DNA of 64,000 nucleotides from contig NZ_CP031848.1 of the NCBI RefSeq assembly GCF_003441595.1, positions 2,480,001 to 2,544,000 of the forward strand, written 5' to 3'. Shown here in pieces: positions 16,019 through 25,604 of the stretch (within the stretch, counting starts at the first letter, position 1; each line of letters begins with the position of its first letter). Made by a program: the position numbers and the translations under genes. This DNA comes from Marinobacter sp. Arc7-DN-1. Its GTDB lineage: Bacteria; Pseudomonadota; Gammaproteobacteria; Pseudomonadales; Oleiphilaceae. The notes under the pieces are model-generated. The model ran no database searches and was not told the origin of the DNA. It was given only the letters and a program-made list of their open reading frames with translations.

Positions 16019-16833
16019 TGGCCTGTTTACGGAACCGGATCGCGAAGATCCTGATCATTGTCCTGCTGTCGCCTGCTTCAGGATTGGCTGACGACAGCGG
16101 CATCCGGCTGACGGATGACCGCGGGAAGACCCTGCGGTTATCCGAACCCGCGACCCGACCCGCTGCGATTTCGACCTTTGGCGCCGATGTCGCACTGGCG
16201 TTGAGCACCCCACCGGTTGCGGTCACCGACTACGGTATCCAGGGGATCCCGGACTACCTGGCGTCGGAACTAACCGGTGTTCATGGCCTCGGCCCGCGAC
16301 ATCAGCCAAACCTGGAAGTGCTGTCATCGGTCCGGCCGGATCTGGTCATCGCCATTGGCCGTTATACCGAGAAAGACGGTGATCAGATTGAAGCCATCGC
16401 CCCGCTGCTCGCCCTGGACCTGATCACGGTTCAGGACAGCCTGCGGGCCGTGGAATTAGCGGGGCAAGCGCTGGGGGCGCCAGCAAAAGCCACGGAACTC
16501 AACGCTCGCTTTCTGGAGCGCCTGGGCTTCGACAATGTCGGGGGAAAGCCGCCTAATCCCGACAGCGGTATCCCGCTGGGTTACAGAATCAGTCTTGAAG
16601 CACTGTTGGAGCTTAACCCGGATACCATTCTCCTGTTGCCCACCCGTCGTCAGCGAGCATTCACAATGAATCCGATCTGGCCTTACCTGAAGGCAGTGCG
16701 CAACAACGGCGTCTACGAAGTTCCGCAATACTGGAAAGAAGGGGCCGGCCCCATCGCCAGGGAACGGATCCTTGACGACATTCAGCGCCTGTTGCTGACG
16801 TCAGCGCCGACAGAACCGACAAATGATGAGTGA
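16018..16833 (+). CDS. periplasmic iron-chelate binding protein, FecB-like
   Basis: A 271-residue protein with signal peptide (AKILIIVLLSPASGLADD) and a class III periplasmic binding fold: RPAAISTFGADVALALSTPP near the start, VLSSVRPDLVIAIGRYTEKD in the middle and ELNPDTILLLPTRRQRAF later. It should deliver the ferric chelate to the FecCD-type permease. It starts on the A of the receptor stop codon and its end overlaps the first permease gene by 11 nt, so translation of the operon is tightly coupled. Ligand identity is inferred from the FecA-like receptor only. Confidence 0.85.
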   Translation: MACLRNRIAKILIIVLLSPASGLADDSGIRLTDDRGKTLRLSEPATRPAAISTFGADVALALSTPPVAVTDYGIQGIPDYLASELTGVHGLGPRHQPNLEVLSSVRPDLVIAIGRYTEKDGDQIEAIAPLLALDLITVQDSLRAVELAGQALGAPAKATELNARFLERLGFDNVGGKPPNPDSGIPLGYRISLEALLELNPDTILLLPTRRQRAFTMNPIWPYLKAVRNNGVYEVPQYWKEGAGPIARERILDDIQRLLLTSAPTEPTNDE

Positions 16834-17827
16834 CGATTCAACCACCCGCCCCATCAGCATTTACGGAGCAACTGTGTTGCTCCTGATGCTGCTGTTCTTC
16901 GTGGGCCTGATGGCGGGCTCCCGCTGGGTGTCGCCGACCCTGTTGCTGACAGCCATGGACGGCAGCAGTGACCTGCTGACACGCATCACCGTGCTGGAGC
17001 TGAGGCTGCCGCGCAACTTGCTCGGCATTCTCGGCGGCGCAGCCCTCGGGGTTGCCGGTGCCGTCATGCAGGGCGTCACCCGAAACCCCCTGGCCTCGCC
17101 TGGCCTGACCGGCGTGATCGCATCGGCCGCCCTGGCAGTGGTTTCGCTTCATACCCTGAGTACGCCCGGCGCCCTGTGGCTACCGCTGATGGCCCTTGCC
17201 GGAGGCCTGTTGGGTGGTGCACTGACGTTTGCCATCGCCGGTCGGCGACAACTTCAGCCAGAGCGCGTGGTGCTCGCCGGAATAGCGGTAACATCGCTGG
17301 CCACCGCACTGACCACGGGCCTTCTGCTGGTGTCAGGGGCGGAGGCGGCAGAGCTCTACTATTGGCTGGCCGGCAGTCTGATGGGGCGGGGATGGCTTCA
17401 GCTCCAGATGGTGCTGCCCTGGCTGCTGCTTCCACTCGGCACCTTGTTCGTCATGCAGCGGCCATTCCGCTTGCTGCAACTCGATGATGATCTGGCGCTT
17501 GCCATGGGGCTGGCCGTCGGGCGCTGGCGACTGATTTTTCTGTTGCTGGCTTTACTGCTGGCTGCAGCACTGGTCGCTTTCACCGGTCCGATCGTGTTTA
17601 TTGGCCTGGTGGCGCCGCACATTGCCAGGCGGATGATTGGCAACCAGATCCAGCATTGGCTGCCCCTGAGCGCCCTGTTTGGAGGGCTGTTGTTACTGGC
17701 AGCCGATATCCTGGCACGACAGCTGGCTTTTCCCCAGGAGTTACCCGTCGGTATGCTGACGGCCCTTATCGGGGCGCCCTGGCTGGTTTATCTGCTCAAT
17801 TCGCGAACCTCACCCCGGAGCGCATAA
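16823..17827 (+). CDS. FecCD-family iron-chelate ABC permease (FecC-like)
   Basis: A 334-residue membrane protein with about nine to ten helices. It carries the family signatures LRLPRNLLGILGGAALGVAG, AVMQGVTRNPLASPGLTGV and, toward the end, VAFTGPIVFIGLVAPHIARR, the segment that contacts the ATPase. It is the first of two paired permease subunits. Two ATG codons stand at 16823 and 16826; the first overlaps the binding-protein gene. The next permease starts one base after its stop. Confidence 0.88.
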   Translation: MMSDDSTTRPISIYGATVLLLMLLFFVGLMAGSRWVSPTLLLTAMDGSSDLLTRITVLELRLPRNLLGILGGAALGVAGAVMQGVTRNPLASPGLTGVIASAALAVVSLHTLSTPGALWLPLMALAGGLLGGALTFAIAGRRQLQPERVVLAGIAVTSLATALTTGLLLVSGAEAAELYYWLAGSLMGRGWLQLQMVLPWLLLPLGTLFVMQRPFRLLQLDDDLALAMGLAVGRWRLIFLLLALLLAAALVAFTGPIVFIGLVAPHIARRMIGNQIQHWLPLSALFGGLLLLAADILARQLAFPQELPVGMLTALIGAPWLVYLLNSRTSPRSA

Positions 17828-17828
17828 G

Positions 17829-18905
17829 GTGACAAATCCGGCAACGACACCTCCTCGGGCAGGCCGCCGTGGCATGCAGATTCCAGGCGCCGGCCCTGTC
17901 GCCAGACTGCTACTGGCGGGCGGGCTCAGTCTGGTTGTTGTCATCGTCGCGGGCGTCCAGTTGGGGGCGGTAGACCTGACATGGTCCCAGGTATGGGCCG
18001 GACTGACCGGCAACAGCTCGCAACACGTGCAACGAGTGGTCTTCGAATTAAGGCTGCCCCGCACCCTGGCCGGCGCCCTGATTGGCATTCACTTTGCCCT
18101 GTCAGGATGGCTGTTACAGTTGCTGAGCCGCAACCCGTTGGCCGAGGCCGGCATTCTTGGTATCTCCGCGGGCGCCAGTCTGGTGGCCGTCGCCGCCTTT
18201 ATTATCGGAGACTGGATAGTGTCCAGCGCGAATCCCTACAACAATGCGTCGTTCGCGCTTCAGTATTTACCCCTGTTTGCCATGGCGGGCGGGCTTGTGA
18301 CGGCCCTTTCGGTGTACTTCCTTGGCATGCGACATGGCCACCTGTCGCCGGTCAAGATGACCCTGACCGGCGCGGTAATTGCCGGCATGTTACACGCACT
18401 GACCACGGGCGCCCTGGCGTTCTGGGGCCACGCCCATACCGAGTTGGTTGCCCAATGGCTGGCCGGCTCATTGTACGGCGCAGAATGGCAACATCTCCGA
18501 GCGCTGTTGCCATGGACACTCATCGGGCTGGCCGGTGTCGGGCTGCTCGTGCGCCCACTGGAGGTCATGCAGCTTGACGATCAACACGCACGCACCCTGG
18601 GTCTGGGCCTGAATCGCTGGCGTGCCTTTGCCCTGCTGATTGCCACCCTGCTGGCCGCCAGTGCCGTTGGAGTGGTGGGGCCGGTTGGCTTCATTGGCTT
18701 ACTGATTCCCCACATCAGCCGCCGGCTGGCCGGTGCCAATCTTCCGGCCCAGTTGGTGTTATGTGTACTATTGGGAGCGGTACTGGCGGTGCTGGCGGAT
18801 TTACTCGGCCGGACACTGTTCACACCCTATGAAGTGCCCGTGGGTGTGGTTTCCGCCGTCCTCGGCGTACCGTTTTTTCTTTACCTGTTATCGCGTCAAC
18901 CCTGA
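17829..18905 (+). CDS. FecCD-family iron-chelate ABC permease (FecD-like)
   Basis: A 358-residue membrane protein paralogous to the previous gene, with FELRLPRTLAGALIGIHFAL, LLSRNPLAEAGILGISAGAS and VGVVGPVGFIGLLIPHISRR as family marks. It should form the heteromeric permease. The most upstream start is the GTG at 17829, one base after the preceding stop; an ATG 45 nt downstream is an alternative because the first 15 residues are not hydrophobic or conserved-looking. Confidence 0.87.
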   Translation: MTNPATTPPRAGRRGMQIPGAGPVARLLLAGGLSLVVVIVAGVQLGAVDLTWSQVWAGLTGNSSQHVQRVVFELRLPRTLAGALIGIHFALSGWLLQLLSRNPLAEAGILGISAGASLVAVAAFIIGDWIVSSANPYNNASFALQYLPLFAMAGGLVTALSVYFLGMRHGHLSPVKMTLTGAVIAGMLHALTTGALAFWGHAHTELVAQWLAGSLYGAEWQHLRALLPWTLIGLAGVGLLVRPLEVMQLDDQHARTLGLGLNRWRAFALLIATLLAASAVGVVGPVGFIGLLIPHISRRLAGANLPAQLVLCVLLGAVLAVLADLLGRTLFTPYEVPVGVVSAVLGVPFFLYLLSRQP

Positions 18906-18919
18906 GGCCGGGATCCGCC

Positions 18920-19714
18920 ATGTTACGAACCGAGCATCTCTCACTTGCCTACGGTGACAAGCCAGTTGTGGACAACGTCTCGCTGGCCATTCCAGAAGGT
19001 GGGATCACCTGTCTTCTGGGCCCCAACGGTTCCGGTAAAAGTACACTCCTGAAAAGCTTCGCGGGCCTGCTACCGGCCCGGTCAGGACAGGTTTACCTGG
19101 ACGACAGGCCGGTTGAGCAATGGGACCGGCGCCGGCTGGCTCTCAGGCTCGCCATGCTGCCCCAGAAACCGATTGTACCCGATGGCATCAGGGTTCGGGA
19201 TCTGGTGGCGCTGGGTCGTTTCCCACACCGGAAATGGTGGCAAAGGAACCTCACCACCGACGACAGCGCGACCCTCAATGCAATGGCAATGACGGGGGTT
19301 TCGGACCTGGCGGAGCGACCGGTGGAAGCGCTCTCCGGAGGGCAGCAGCAGCGGGTATGGATCGCCATGGCGCTGGCCCAGGAAACCGACATTCTTCTGC
19401 TGGATGAACCGACCACGTTTCTGGACTGGGGCTACCAGCTGGAAGTGCTGGAACTGTTATCCACGCTAAATCGCCAGCACGGATTGACCGTTGTGATGTC
19501 ACTCCACGACCTCAACCAGGCCGCGCAATTTGCTGACCGGATCGCCGTCCTGGCCGGTGGCCAGCTCGAAAGCATCGGCAACCCCGGGGAAGTGATTACC
19601 GAGCCCCTGATCAACCAGGTATTTCGGGTTCATACCAGTATCATTACGGGGCCGGATGGTCGTCCATTTTGCTCCGGGTTTGCCGAATCCTTTAAATACG
19701 CATCACCCTTTTGA
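18920..19714 (+). CDS. iron-chelate ABC transporter ATP-binding protein (FecE-like)
   Basis: A 264-residue ATPase with Walker A LGPNGSGKST, signature LSGGQQQR, Walker B ILLLDEPTTFLD and the switch histidine in MSLHDLNQA, all intact and in order. The DEPTTFLDWGYQ pattern is typical of iron-siderophore importers. It completes a five-gene uptake operon. A 59-nt gap to the convergent SRPBCC gene shows no convincing terminator. Confidence 0.92.
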   Translation: MLRTEHLSLAYGDKPVVDNVSLAIPEGGITCLLGPNGSGKSTLLKSFAGLLPARSGQVYLDDRPVEQWDRRRLALRLAMLPQKPIVPDGIRVRDLVALGRFPHRKWWQRNLTTDDSATLNAMAMTGVSDLAERPVEALSGGQQQRVWIAMALAQETDILLLDEPTTFLDWGYQLEVLELLSTLNRQHGLTVVMSLHDLNQAAQFADRIAVLAGGQLESIGNPGEVITEPLINQVFRVHTSIITGPDGRPFCSGFAESFKYASPF

Positions 19715-19773
19715 GGGCGCTAAACGCCTAGGATATGCGCAAAAGCAGGGAACGCCCAACCTGCGTCAAAGAA

Positions 19774-20205
19774 TTACTGGTCCAACGCTTTTTTCAGTTG
19801 ACCCAGGAGAGCCGTGTATATCCCCTGGCAGAATTCCTGCGCTGCCTCATCGTTACCGGTCCAACTGGAGTACCACTCCACAAAGGTGCCGCCATCACCT
19901 TCCGTTACCGGACGAACCCGGACATGCCCCTCGTAGCTACTGACTTCATTTGAAGAAACCGGAGAAGGTCCTTCGTCGATGCTGTAGGTGAGCTCTCGGT
20001 TATCGTCGTCGAGAGCATGCAGGGTCTCGTGAAATGCCCCGTTCAGCACCCGTTTGGCGCCCGGCTGGTCGCCTTTCTTGTCCCCGACAATATCAACATT
20101 GGTTACTACATCCGGCGCCCAGCTCATGTCGTGAAAGTCGCGAAGCTTTGCCCAGACCGTCTCAGCCGGTGCATTGACCACAACTGATTGATAGGTTTTA
20201 CCCAT
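19774..20205 (-). CDS. SRPBCC (START-like) family protein
   Basis: A 143-residue protein whose beginning, MGKTYQSVVVNAPAETVWAK, is typical of SRPBCC ligand-binding proteins (polyketide cyclase/dehydratase-like), followed by LRDFHDMSWAPDVV and the alternating strands of the fold. The last 20 residues form the long C-terminal helix. Such proteins bind hydrophobic ligands; no catalytic residues can be named. A GAGGAG precedes the ATG. It is the last gene of the series starting with the MerR-HMA regulator, 63 nt after the NHL gene, so co-transcription is possible but not certain. Confidence 0.78.
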   Translation of the reverse strand: MGKTYQSVVVNAPAETVWAKLRDFHDMSWAPDVVTNVDIVGDKKGDQPGAKRVLNGAFHETLHALDDDNRELTYSIDEGPSPVSSNEVSSYEGHVRVRPVTEGDGGTFVEWYSSWTGNDEAAQEFCQGIYTALLGQLKKALDQ

Positions 20206-20268
20206 GGTGAATCTCCTCGATCTTCTACGTAAGTGAAGCGTCTGTCTTCTGATCCCCTCTTTGCCAGC

Positions 20269-21243
20269 TTACTTCACGGGTTCCCACTTCTCGACCCGAT
20301 TATCGGCAAAGTTCACGCTCCAAACGGTTCCGTCACTCTCGATGGCGACGGCCATTGCCGTGTGGCCGGGGTTTTCCGGCTCGCTGCCGAATGCGGTGAG
20401 GTAGTCCCCATCCGCCGCGAACTTCTGTATACGATCATTATAAAAATCGGCCACAAAGATGTTGCCTTCAGGGCCGACCGCAATTGACGTCGCGGTGGTG
20501 AGCCAGCCCTTGAGCGGCCCGTAGATGCCCAGGGCAAACGGCCCACCCCACTTGTGCAGAAAATCACCTCCGGTATCGAAACTCTGGACACGATTTCCGT
20601 AGCCATCTGCCACATAGAGAGTTCTGTCATCAGCAAATGTTACATCAGTAGGATAAGTAAATTGCCCTGCACTCTTTCCCGTCTCCCCGGTGGTTCCCCA
20701 CTGTTTGACGAAGGAACCATCCGCCCGTAAGTGCTGAACACGGTGGTTGTAAAAGTCAGCCACGAACAGGTCGCCATTACCGGCGACGGCAACACCGCCC
20801 GGTGCATTGAACTGCCCCGGCTCCTCACCGGGGCCGCCGATTACCGCAAGAGGCTCGCCAGCGAGGCTGAATACCTGAATCCGGTCGTTCATGTACTCGG
20901 GAACGTAAAGTTTTTCGTCGTGGATCGTCAGGTTCATCGGCCGTCCGAGCTCGCCGATGCCATCGCCGGTGGTGCCGAATGCCCGTTTGAGTTGCCCTTC
21001 GTGGTCAAAGACCTGGATACGTCCGTTGCGTGCATCGGATACGAAGACTTCGGTATCCGTGACGGCAATACCGGTAGGGTCATTCAGTTGCCCCGGGCCG
21101 CTGCCTTTTTCACCCCAGCTATGAACGAGAGCGTACGGCGGCTCCTGGTTCCAGTTGATCGCCCCGCCCGCGCAGCCGAGTATGGTGAGCACTACCACGA
21201 GACCGAGAATACTGTAGCCTGACCATTTAGCGATTTTTTTCAT
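20269..21243 (-). CDS. NHL-repeat beta-propeller lipoprotein
   Basis: A 324-residue protein with a hydrophobic N-terminus ending in the lipobox-like LTILGCAGG, so probably a lipoprotein. It is followed by about six NHL repeats such as GPGQLNDPTGIAVTDTEVFV, SDARNGRIQVFD, FNAPGGVAVAGNGDLFVADF and ATSIAVGPEGNIFVADFYND. NHL propellers bind proteins or small ligands at the cell envelope. It follows the outer-membrane beta-barrel gene by 15 nt, in the metal-handling operon. A relic of a close paralogue's 3' end survives at 13583-13641, so this gene type was once present twice. Confidence 0.83.
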   Translation of the reverse strand: MKKIAKWSGYSILGLVVVLTILGCAGGAINWNQEPPYALVHSWGEKGSGPGQLNDPTGIAVTDTEVFVSDARNGRIQVFDHEGQLKRAFGTTGDGIGELGRPMNLTIHDEKLYVPEYMNDRIQVFSLAGEPLAVIGGPGEEPGQFNAPGGVAVAGNGDLFVADFYNHRVQHLRADGSFVKQWGTTGETGKSAGQFTYPTDVTFADDRTLYVADGYGNRVQSFDTGGDFLHKWGGPFALGIYGPLKGWLTTATSIAVGPEGNIFVADFYNDRIQKFAADGDYLTAFGSEPENPGHTAMAVAIESDGTVWSVNFADNRVEKWEPVK

Positions 21244-21257
21244 GCCGCACCCGAAAC

Positions 21258-22175
21258 CTAGAAATTGCGGCGAAAGCCGACGCGCACAATGTAATCGTCC
21301 TCGATGGCGTCACCGTTGGAGTCTTCGGCCACAGGCAGCTGTACCGTGCCTTCGACGATCCAGCTTCTGCTAACGTATTGCAGCCCGGGTGCCAGCAGCC
21401 ACTGGGTACCCCCGGAATCGGCATCGGTGCCACTCCCCAGGTCGTCGCGTTCCCGATGGATTACATTGGACTCCAGCAGGGCATAGACGAAGCTCGGCGT
21501 GCCAGGCACACCCTTCATGCTTCGCGGCCAGATCCGGTATTGCAGCGAAGCGTCGAAGCGCGTCTCATCCCCTCGTGCGAAACCATCGTGGCGCCCGTTT
21601 TCGCGGTAGAGTAACTGCCCATCCACCTGGTACTGCAGCGTCTGGTAGGTAGTTACCACAGCACCGAAGACATCCCATGCGCCATCGCCGGCCTGTAGCG
21701 GGCGTGGCAGTTCGCCGAAACGATCACTGTCGTTATCGTCGCCGGTTGGGGCGGTGAAGCCGACAACCGGTGCCACGCGAAAGGTGCTGCCCGTATAATC
21801 CTTCTTGTAGAGCGTGTAGCGGCCAAACAGCGAAATATCGCCAAAACCGCTGGTGTCACGCTCCACCCGGCCCATGGGTGTGGTAACGTCCAGCTCTTTA
21901 TTGAAAAAGTAGGGGACCATGCCAAACACGGCGAACTTCGAAGTGACGCCATAACCCAGCACACTGCCCAGGGTCTGTACCGAGACTTGGCGGTCCATAG
22001 GCCCATTGTCCGAGCGCTCCCGCAACACAAACTGCTCACGCCAGATAGTCTGGTCCTGGGCCACGGGCAGGGCGGTGTTGAAAGTGTTGGGGGCGGCTTG
22101 TACTGCAGACACACCGGCCATTAACAAAGCGCCGACCAGCACTGGTACGCTAAATAAATGGTTGTTATTTCGCAT
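21258..22175 (-). CDS. outer-membrane beta-barrel protein (phenol-MetA-pathway-like transporter family)
   Basis: A 305-residue protein with signal peptide (VPVLVGALLMAGVSAVQA) and a run of alternating amphipathic strands ending in YIVRVGFRRNF, with the terminal aromatic residue typical of outer-membrane barrels. TLGSVLGYGVTSKFAVFGMV, FGDISLFGRYTLYKKD and RVAPVVGFTAPTGDD resemble the putative MetA-pathway-of-phenol-degradation family, which in metal operons is often called simply transporter. The ATG at 22175 has a perfect AGGAGG. Its start overlaps the end of the secreted HMA-protein gene by 11 nt, so the two are co-translated. The transported substrate is unknown. Confidence 0.78.
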   Translation of the reverse strand: MRNNNHLFSVPVLVGALLMAGVSAVQAAPNTFNTALPVAQDQTIWREQFVLRERSDNGPMDRQVSVQTLGSVLGYGVTSKFAVFGMVPYFFNKELDVTTPMGRVERDTSGFGDISLFGRYTLYKKDYTGSTFRVAPVVGFTAPTGDDNDSDRFGELPRPLQAGDGAWDVFGAVVTTYQTLQYQVDGQLLYRENGRHDGFARGDETRFDASLQYRIWPRSMKGVPGTPSFVYALLESNVIHRERDDLGSGTDADSGGTQWLLAPGLQYVSRSWIVEGTVQLPVAEDSNGDAIEDDYIVRVGFRRNF

Positions 22176-22482
22176 CGCCACCTCCTGTCTCGCCTCCGGA
22201 CTCTGAGTAGGATCGCAGCGTGAAGCCAGCCTCATCGACTGCCTGACGGGCCTGCTCCTCAGTAAGTGTCTTGCCCTCTTGCAGGGTTACGCGTACCAGG
22301 CTTTCACCAACGTCGACCTGCACATCAGTGACACCGTCGACCTTGCTCAGACGTTTTTCGATGCCGTAGGCACAGAAGGGGCAGGCCAGGCCATCCACGC
22401 CCAGCACGTATTGATTATCGGCGGCCAGCACGGCAATGCTGAACATCAGCGCCGATAGCAGCACGTACAGTTTTGTTAACAT
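22165..22482 (-). CDS. secreted heavy-metal-associated (HMA, MerP/CopZ-like) protein
   Basis: A 105-residue protein with signal peptide (LYVLLSALMFSIAVLAAD) followed by one ferredoxin-like HMA domain with metal motif GLACPFCAYGIEKRL (CxxC). It should bind a soft metal in the periplasm and hand it to or from the P-type ATPase encoded upstream. The C-terminal tail is glycine- and glutamate-rich. The ATG at 22482 is chosen because GAGAGGG precedes it; the reading frame upstream of it has no ribosome site. Confidence 0.85.
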   Translation of the reverse strand: MLTKLYVLLSALMFSIAVLAADNQYVLGVDGLACPFCAYGIEKRLSKVDGVTDVQVDVGESLVRVTLQEGKTLTEEQARQAVDEAGFTLRSYSESGGETGGGDAK

Positions 22483-22564
22483 GACGAACCCTCTCTCCAT
22501 GGATGTACAATCACAGCTTTTCACCTTGATTTGACTCCACCTCAGAGCCGGGCGAGGTAATGTT

Positions 22565-22930
22565 TTACGACCGGCTTGCATAGACAATCCGCGCAAGGAT
22601 CACCAGAGTCGCCAATTGCAGTGCCGATTTGACCCAAAAGCCGATGATCATCCCCTCGACTATGTGAAAAAGGGCGAACAAGGAAAGTAACGGCACGACA
22701 TAACGATGCTTGCGCACGATGCCCCAGATAAAATAGATGACCAGGCCAAGCGAGATATAGATATTGAATGCCCGATACGATAGCCAGCCAAAGTTGATGA
22801 CCTCGGGCGCCCAGCCCTGCGCGCGGTATATCAAAACGCTAGTCGCACACGCAGCAAACAAGAGTTGCAATGCGATCAGCGCAATGATCTGCCATCGGTT
22901 GGGGGATAGGGGGTGCCGGTATTCTTCCAT
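22565..22930 (-). CDS. small four-helix membrane protein of unknown function
   Basis: A 121-residue hydrophobic protein with four predicted membrane helices (IIALIALQLLFAACATSVLI, AFNIYISLGLVIYFIWGIV, YVVPLLSLFALFHIVEGMII, and a last helix near LATLVILARIV). I do not recognise the family. It lies between the P-type ATPase gene and the secreted HMA gene in the same direction, so a role in the same metal system is likely by context. The ATG at 22930 is chosen with GAGG upstream; an ATG at 22945 is also possible. Confidence 0.6.
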   Translation of the reverse strand: MEEYRHPLSPNRWQIIALIALQLLFAACATSVLIYRAQGWAPEVINFGWLSYRAFNIYISLGLVIYFIWGIVRKHRYVVPLLSLFALFHIVEGMIIGFWVKSALQLATLVILARIVYASRS

Positions 22931-23037
22931 CAACTGAATCCTCATCAAGAATGGGCGGACGATGGTCAGCGTCAACACCCCTGTTTTTTGGCCCCGTCCA
23001 CGGCAGCATCATCGCCTGCCAGGCTGAGCCTGCCCGA

Positions 23038-25464
23038 TCAATCACCCACGCTCGCGACCGTATCGAAAAACAATGCCGGGCGTTGCCACAGTGAATTAAT
23101 GAAAATGGCTGTCACGCTGGCTGCCATGGCCACCATCGCCCAGACCGGGTAGATCAGCCCCGTACTGGCCAGCGGAATGCCGATACCGTTGAACAGAAAG
23201 GCCAGGCTGACGTTCTGGAGCATTTTACGATAGCCCCAACGGCTGATGTCTATTGCCGTCACCACGGCGTCCACCCGGCTGTTTAGGATGATAATGTCGG
23301 CGGCGTCAATGGCGATGTCCGTGCCGCCACCCATGGCAATACCTACGTCCGCCTGCATCAGGGCGGGGGCGTCATTGATGCCGTCGCCCACCATGGCGAC
23401 CCGCTGGCTTTGCTGCATGGTTCGCAGCCGGTCCGCTTTCTGTTCAGGCAGCACGCCGGCATGCACTTCATCGATACCGGCCTGTTGCGCGATGTGGTGG
23501 GCGGTGCGTTCGTTATCACCGGTCAACAGGGCGGTGCGGATGCCCATCGACTGCAAGCTGGCTATGGTGTCGGCGGCATCGGGTCGCAGAGCGTCACCGA
23601 GTGCGATGGTGCCCAACAAAGTGCCGTCACGGGCCACCACGATTACCGTATGGCCCTGGGCCTCGTCCGCTTCCACGGCATCGGCAACGGATGTCATTTC
23701 CACGCCGGCCGTTTCGGCAAAACGCGGGCTGCCCACCAGTACCTGCTTGCCATTCACCTGCGCGGTGACACCACGACCGGATTCGGCCTGAAAATCGGCG
23801 ATCTCGGGGAAGTCCACATTTCTTTCAAGTGCCGCTTCAACGACGGCCCGCCCCAGCGGGTGCTCCGAGGCCGCCTCGACCGCTGCAGCCAGCGCCAGCA
23901 GCGCATCGTCGTTGCCATCCACACTGTACAGAGAGCGCACAGCGGGGCGGCCCTCGGTGAGAGTGCCGGTCTTGTCGAACACCACCTTGTTCACTTTGCG
24001 CAGGGCCTGAAAAGCCTCGCCGGTGCGCATCAGTACGCCTTTGTCCGCAGCCTCTCCTGCGCCACGTACGATGGATAGAGGTGCTGAGATGCCCACGGCG
24101 CAGGGATAACCCATGACCAGCACGGTCAGGGCGGCAAAAACGGCTCGTTCAAGGGCCGGCTCGCCGCCAATCAGTACGGGGCCGATCGACCAGAAGCCAA
24201 AGGCGAGGGCCGATATGATCAGCACGGCCGGCGTATAGATCCGCAGTACGCGATCCACCAGGTGCAGCAATCCCGGCTTGAGTGCACGCGCATCTTCGAT
24301 GCTGCTGATCACTTGCTGGAGAAAGCTTTCGCTGCCGATGGCCGTTACCTGCAGAAGAAGGGTGCCGGAGCCGTTGATGGCGCCGCCCACGACGGTATCG
24401 CCAGTGGTTTTCTCCACTGGTAACGGCTCGCCCGTGATCAGGGACTCGTCCACGGCCGAACCGCCTTCCACCACCTCTCCGTCCAGGGGAATGCGTTCTC
24501 CAGGCCTAATACGTACCCGCATACCAACCTCAACCTGGTCTGCGAGCATGTCACGCTCACCGTCCTCGGTGACGACGCGCGCCGTCTCCGGCTGCAGGTC
24601 CAGCAACCGCTTGACCGATTGCGAGCTGCGGGTCTTGACGATCAGCGACAGCCATTCGGAGAACAGATGATAGGTCAGTACCATGACAGAGACGGCGAAA
24701 AACGCCGCCGTGGGATAACCTTCGGGCGATACGATCAGGCCGATGGCGCCCCCGGTCAGCCCTGCGAAGGCACCGATTTCCACCAGTACGTGCTGGTTGA
24801 GGATGCCACGGCGCAACGCCTGAAAGGCCATGTTCAACATTTGCCGTGCCACGCCAAACACCATGCCCAGTGCCAGCGCACCGACGGCCAACGGCTCATA
24901 GCCGCCCAAAACGCCGGCGGTGCGTAGCGCGAGGAATGCCAGTCCGCCAGCCGCCAACAGAGCCGTGCCCGTGAGCGCGGCTGACCTACCCTGGCCGCGC
25001 AGCACCGCGAAGCCGAACAGAACCAAGCTGACGTAAACCACTGCGGAAAGCCCGAAGGTCCAGGCCGAGGTAAAATCAACGATCAGTCCGACCGCTGCCA
25101 GGCTCATGGCCAGGGCGACGACAAACCGATTGCGTTCAATCGCCAGCGCTTGCTCCTGGCGTTCGAACGGTTCCACCTTGCGCGGGTCGCTCAGGGTGTA
25201 GCCGATCTGCTGCAAGGTACCCATCAGAGCCTCGGCGCTGTTCTCCCGAGAGTCGAACTCCACCAGCGCCTGCTCGTGAGTCAGACTCACTGCAACCCGA
25301 CGCACGCCGGATTTCTTGCCCAGCGCGCTTTCAATCGTGCCCGTGCACAGCGAGCAGTGCAGTCCACCGATATGAGCCTTGACCCGTTGAATGTCGGGGT
25401 CCGCCGTTGATTCCAGACTCCAGGGCTGGGTATCGTCGTCAGCGGTTGTCACTGCCGTGTTCAT
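23038..25464 (-). CDS. P1B heavy-metal ATPase with YPC instead of CPC
   Basis: An 808-residue heavy-metal ATPase: N-terminal HMA domain with GLHCSLC (C37, C40), about eight membrane helices, actuator motif [10 protein letters not shown], phosphorylation site [11 protein letters not shown] pair in SEHPLGRA, and [10 protein letters not shown]. In the sixth helix the ion motif reads [10 protein letters not shown], so the first Cys of the usual CPC is Tyr. Helix 7 has FLFNGIGIP (Phe in the Tyr place of CopA) and helix 8 has [13 protein letters not shown]. The transported metal therefore cannot be called as simply Cu+ or Zn2+/Cd2+. The start at 25464 has AAGGGG upstream. A MerR-type operator lies just ahead, and the MerR-HMA gene is two genes upstream. 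Confidence 0.9.
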   Translation of the reverse strand: MNTAVTTADDDTQPWSLESTADPDIQRVKAHIGGLHCSLCTGTIESALGKKSGVRRVAVSLTHEQALVEFDSRENSAEALMGTLQQIGYTLSDPRKVEPFERQEQALAIERNRFVVALAMSLAAVGLIVDFTSAWTFGLSAVVYVSLVLFGFAVLRGQGRSAALTGTALLAAGGLAFLALRTAGVLGGYEPLAVGALALGMVFGVARQMLNMAFQALRRGILNQHVLVEIGAFAGLTGGAIGLIVSPEGYPTAAFFAVSVMVLTYHLFSEWLSLIVKTRSSQSVKRLLDLQPETARVVTEDGERDMLADQVEVGMRVRIRPGERIPLDGEVVEGGSAVDESLITGEPLPVEKTTGDTVVGGAINGSGTLLLQVTAIGSESFLQQVISSIEDARALKPGLLHLVDRVLRIYTPAVLIISALAFGFWSIGPVLIGGEPALERAVFAALTVLVMGYPCAVGISAPLSIVRGAGEAADKGVLMRTGEAFQALRKVNKVVFDKTGTLTEGRPAVRSLYSVDGNDDALLALAAAVEAASEHPLGRAVVEAALERNVDFPEIADFQAESGRGVTAQVNGKQVLVGSPRFAETAGVEMTSVADAVEADEAQGHTVIVVARDGTLLGTIALGDALRPDAADTIASLQSMGIRTALLTGDNERTAHHIAQQAGIDEVHAGVLPEQKADRLRTMQQSQRVAMVGDGINDAPALMQADVGIAMGGGTDIAIDAADIIILNSRVDAVVTAIDISRWGYRKMLQNVSLAFLFNGIGIPLASTGLIYPVWAMVAMAASVTAIFINSLWQRPALFFDTVASVGD

Positions 25465-25499
25465 GATGCGTCCCCTTGATGAAATGAAGTCACATTTCA

Positions 25500-25531
25500 A
25501 GGGTAGGCCCCGTACCAAGATACGGAGTCAA
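25500..25531 (-). promoter_or_regulatory. MerR-type promoter/operator of the P1B ATPase gene
   Basis: On the minus strand TTGACT (25526-25531) is followed by CCGTATCTTGGTACGG (half-sites CCGTA and TACGG) and a -10 like TACCCT or CTACCC, giving a 19-20 nt spacer. The over-long spacer with a dyad inside is the hallmark of promoters activated by MerR-family regulators. The regulator is presumably the MerR-HMA fusion encoded at 26260. Confidence 0.8.
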
Positions 25532-25604
25532 GTGATCGAGGAATATCAAACGGTTTAAACAGGGAAAGCTGTCAAAACAGGGAGGATGTACTTGGTCTTA
25601 AGGC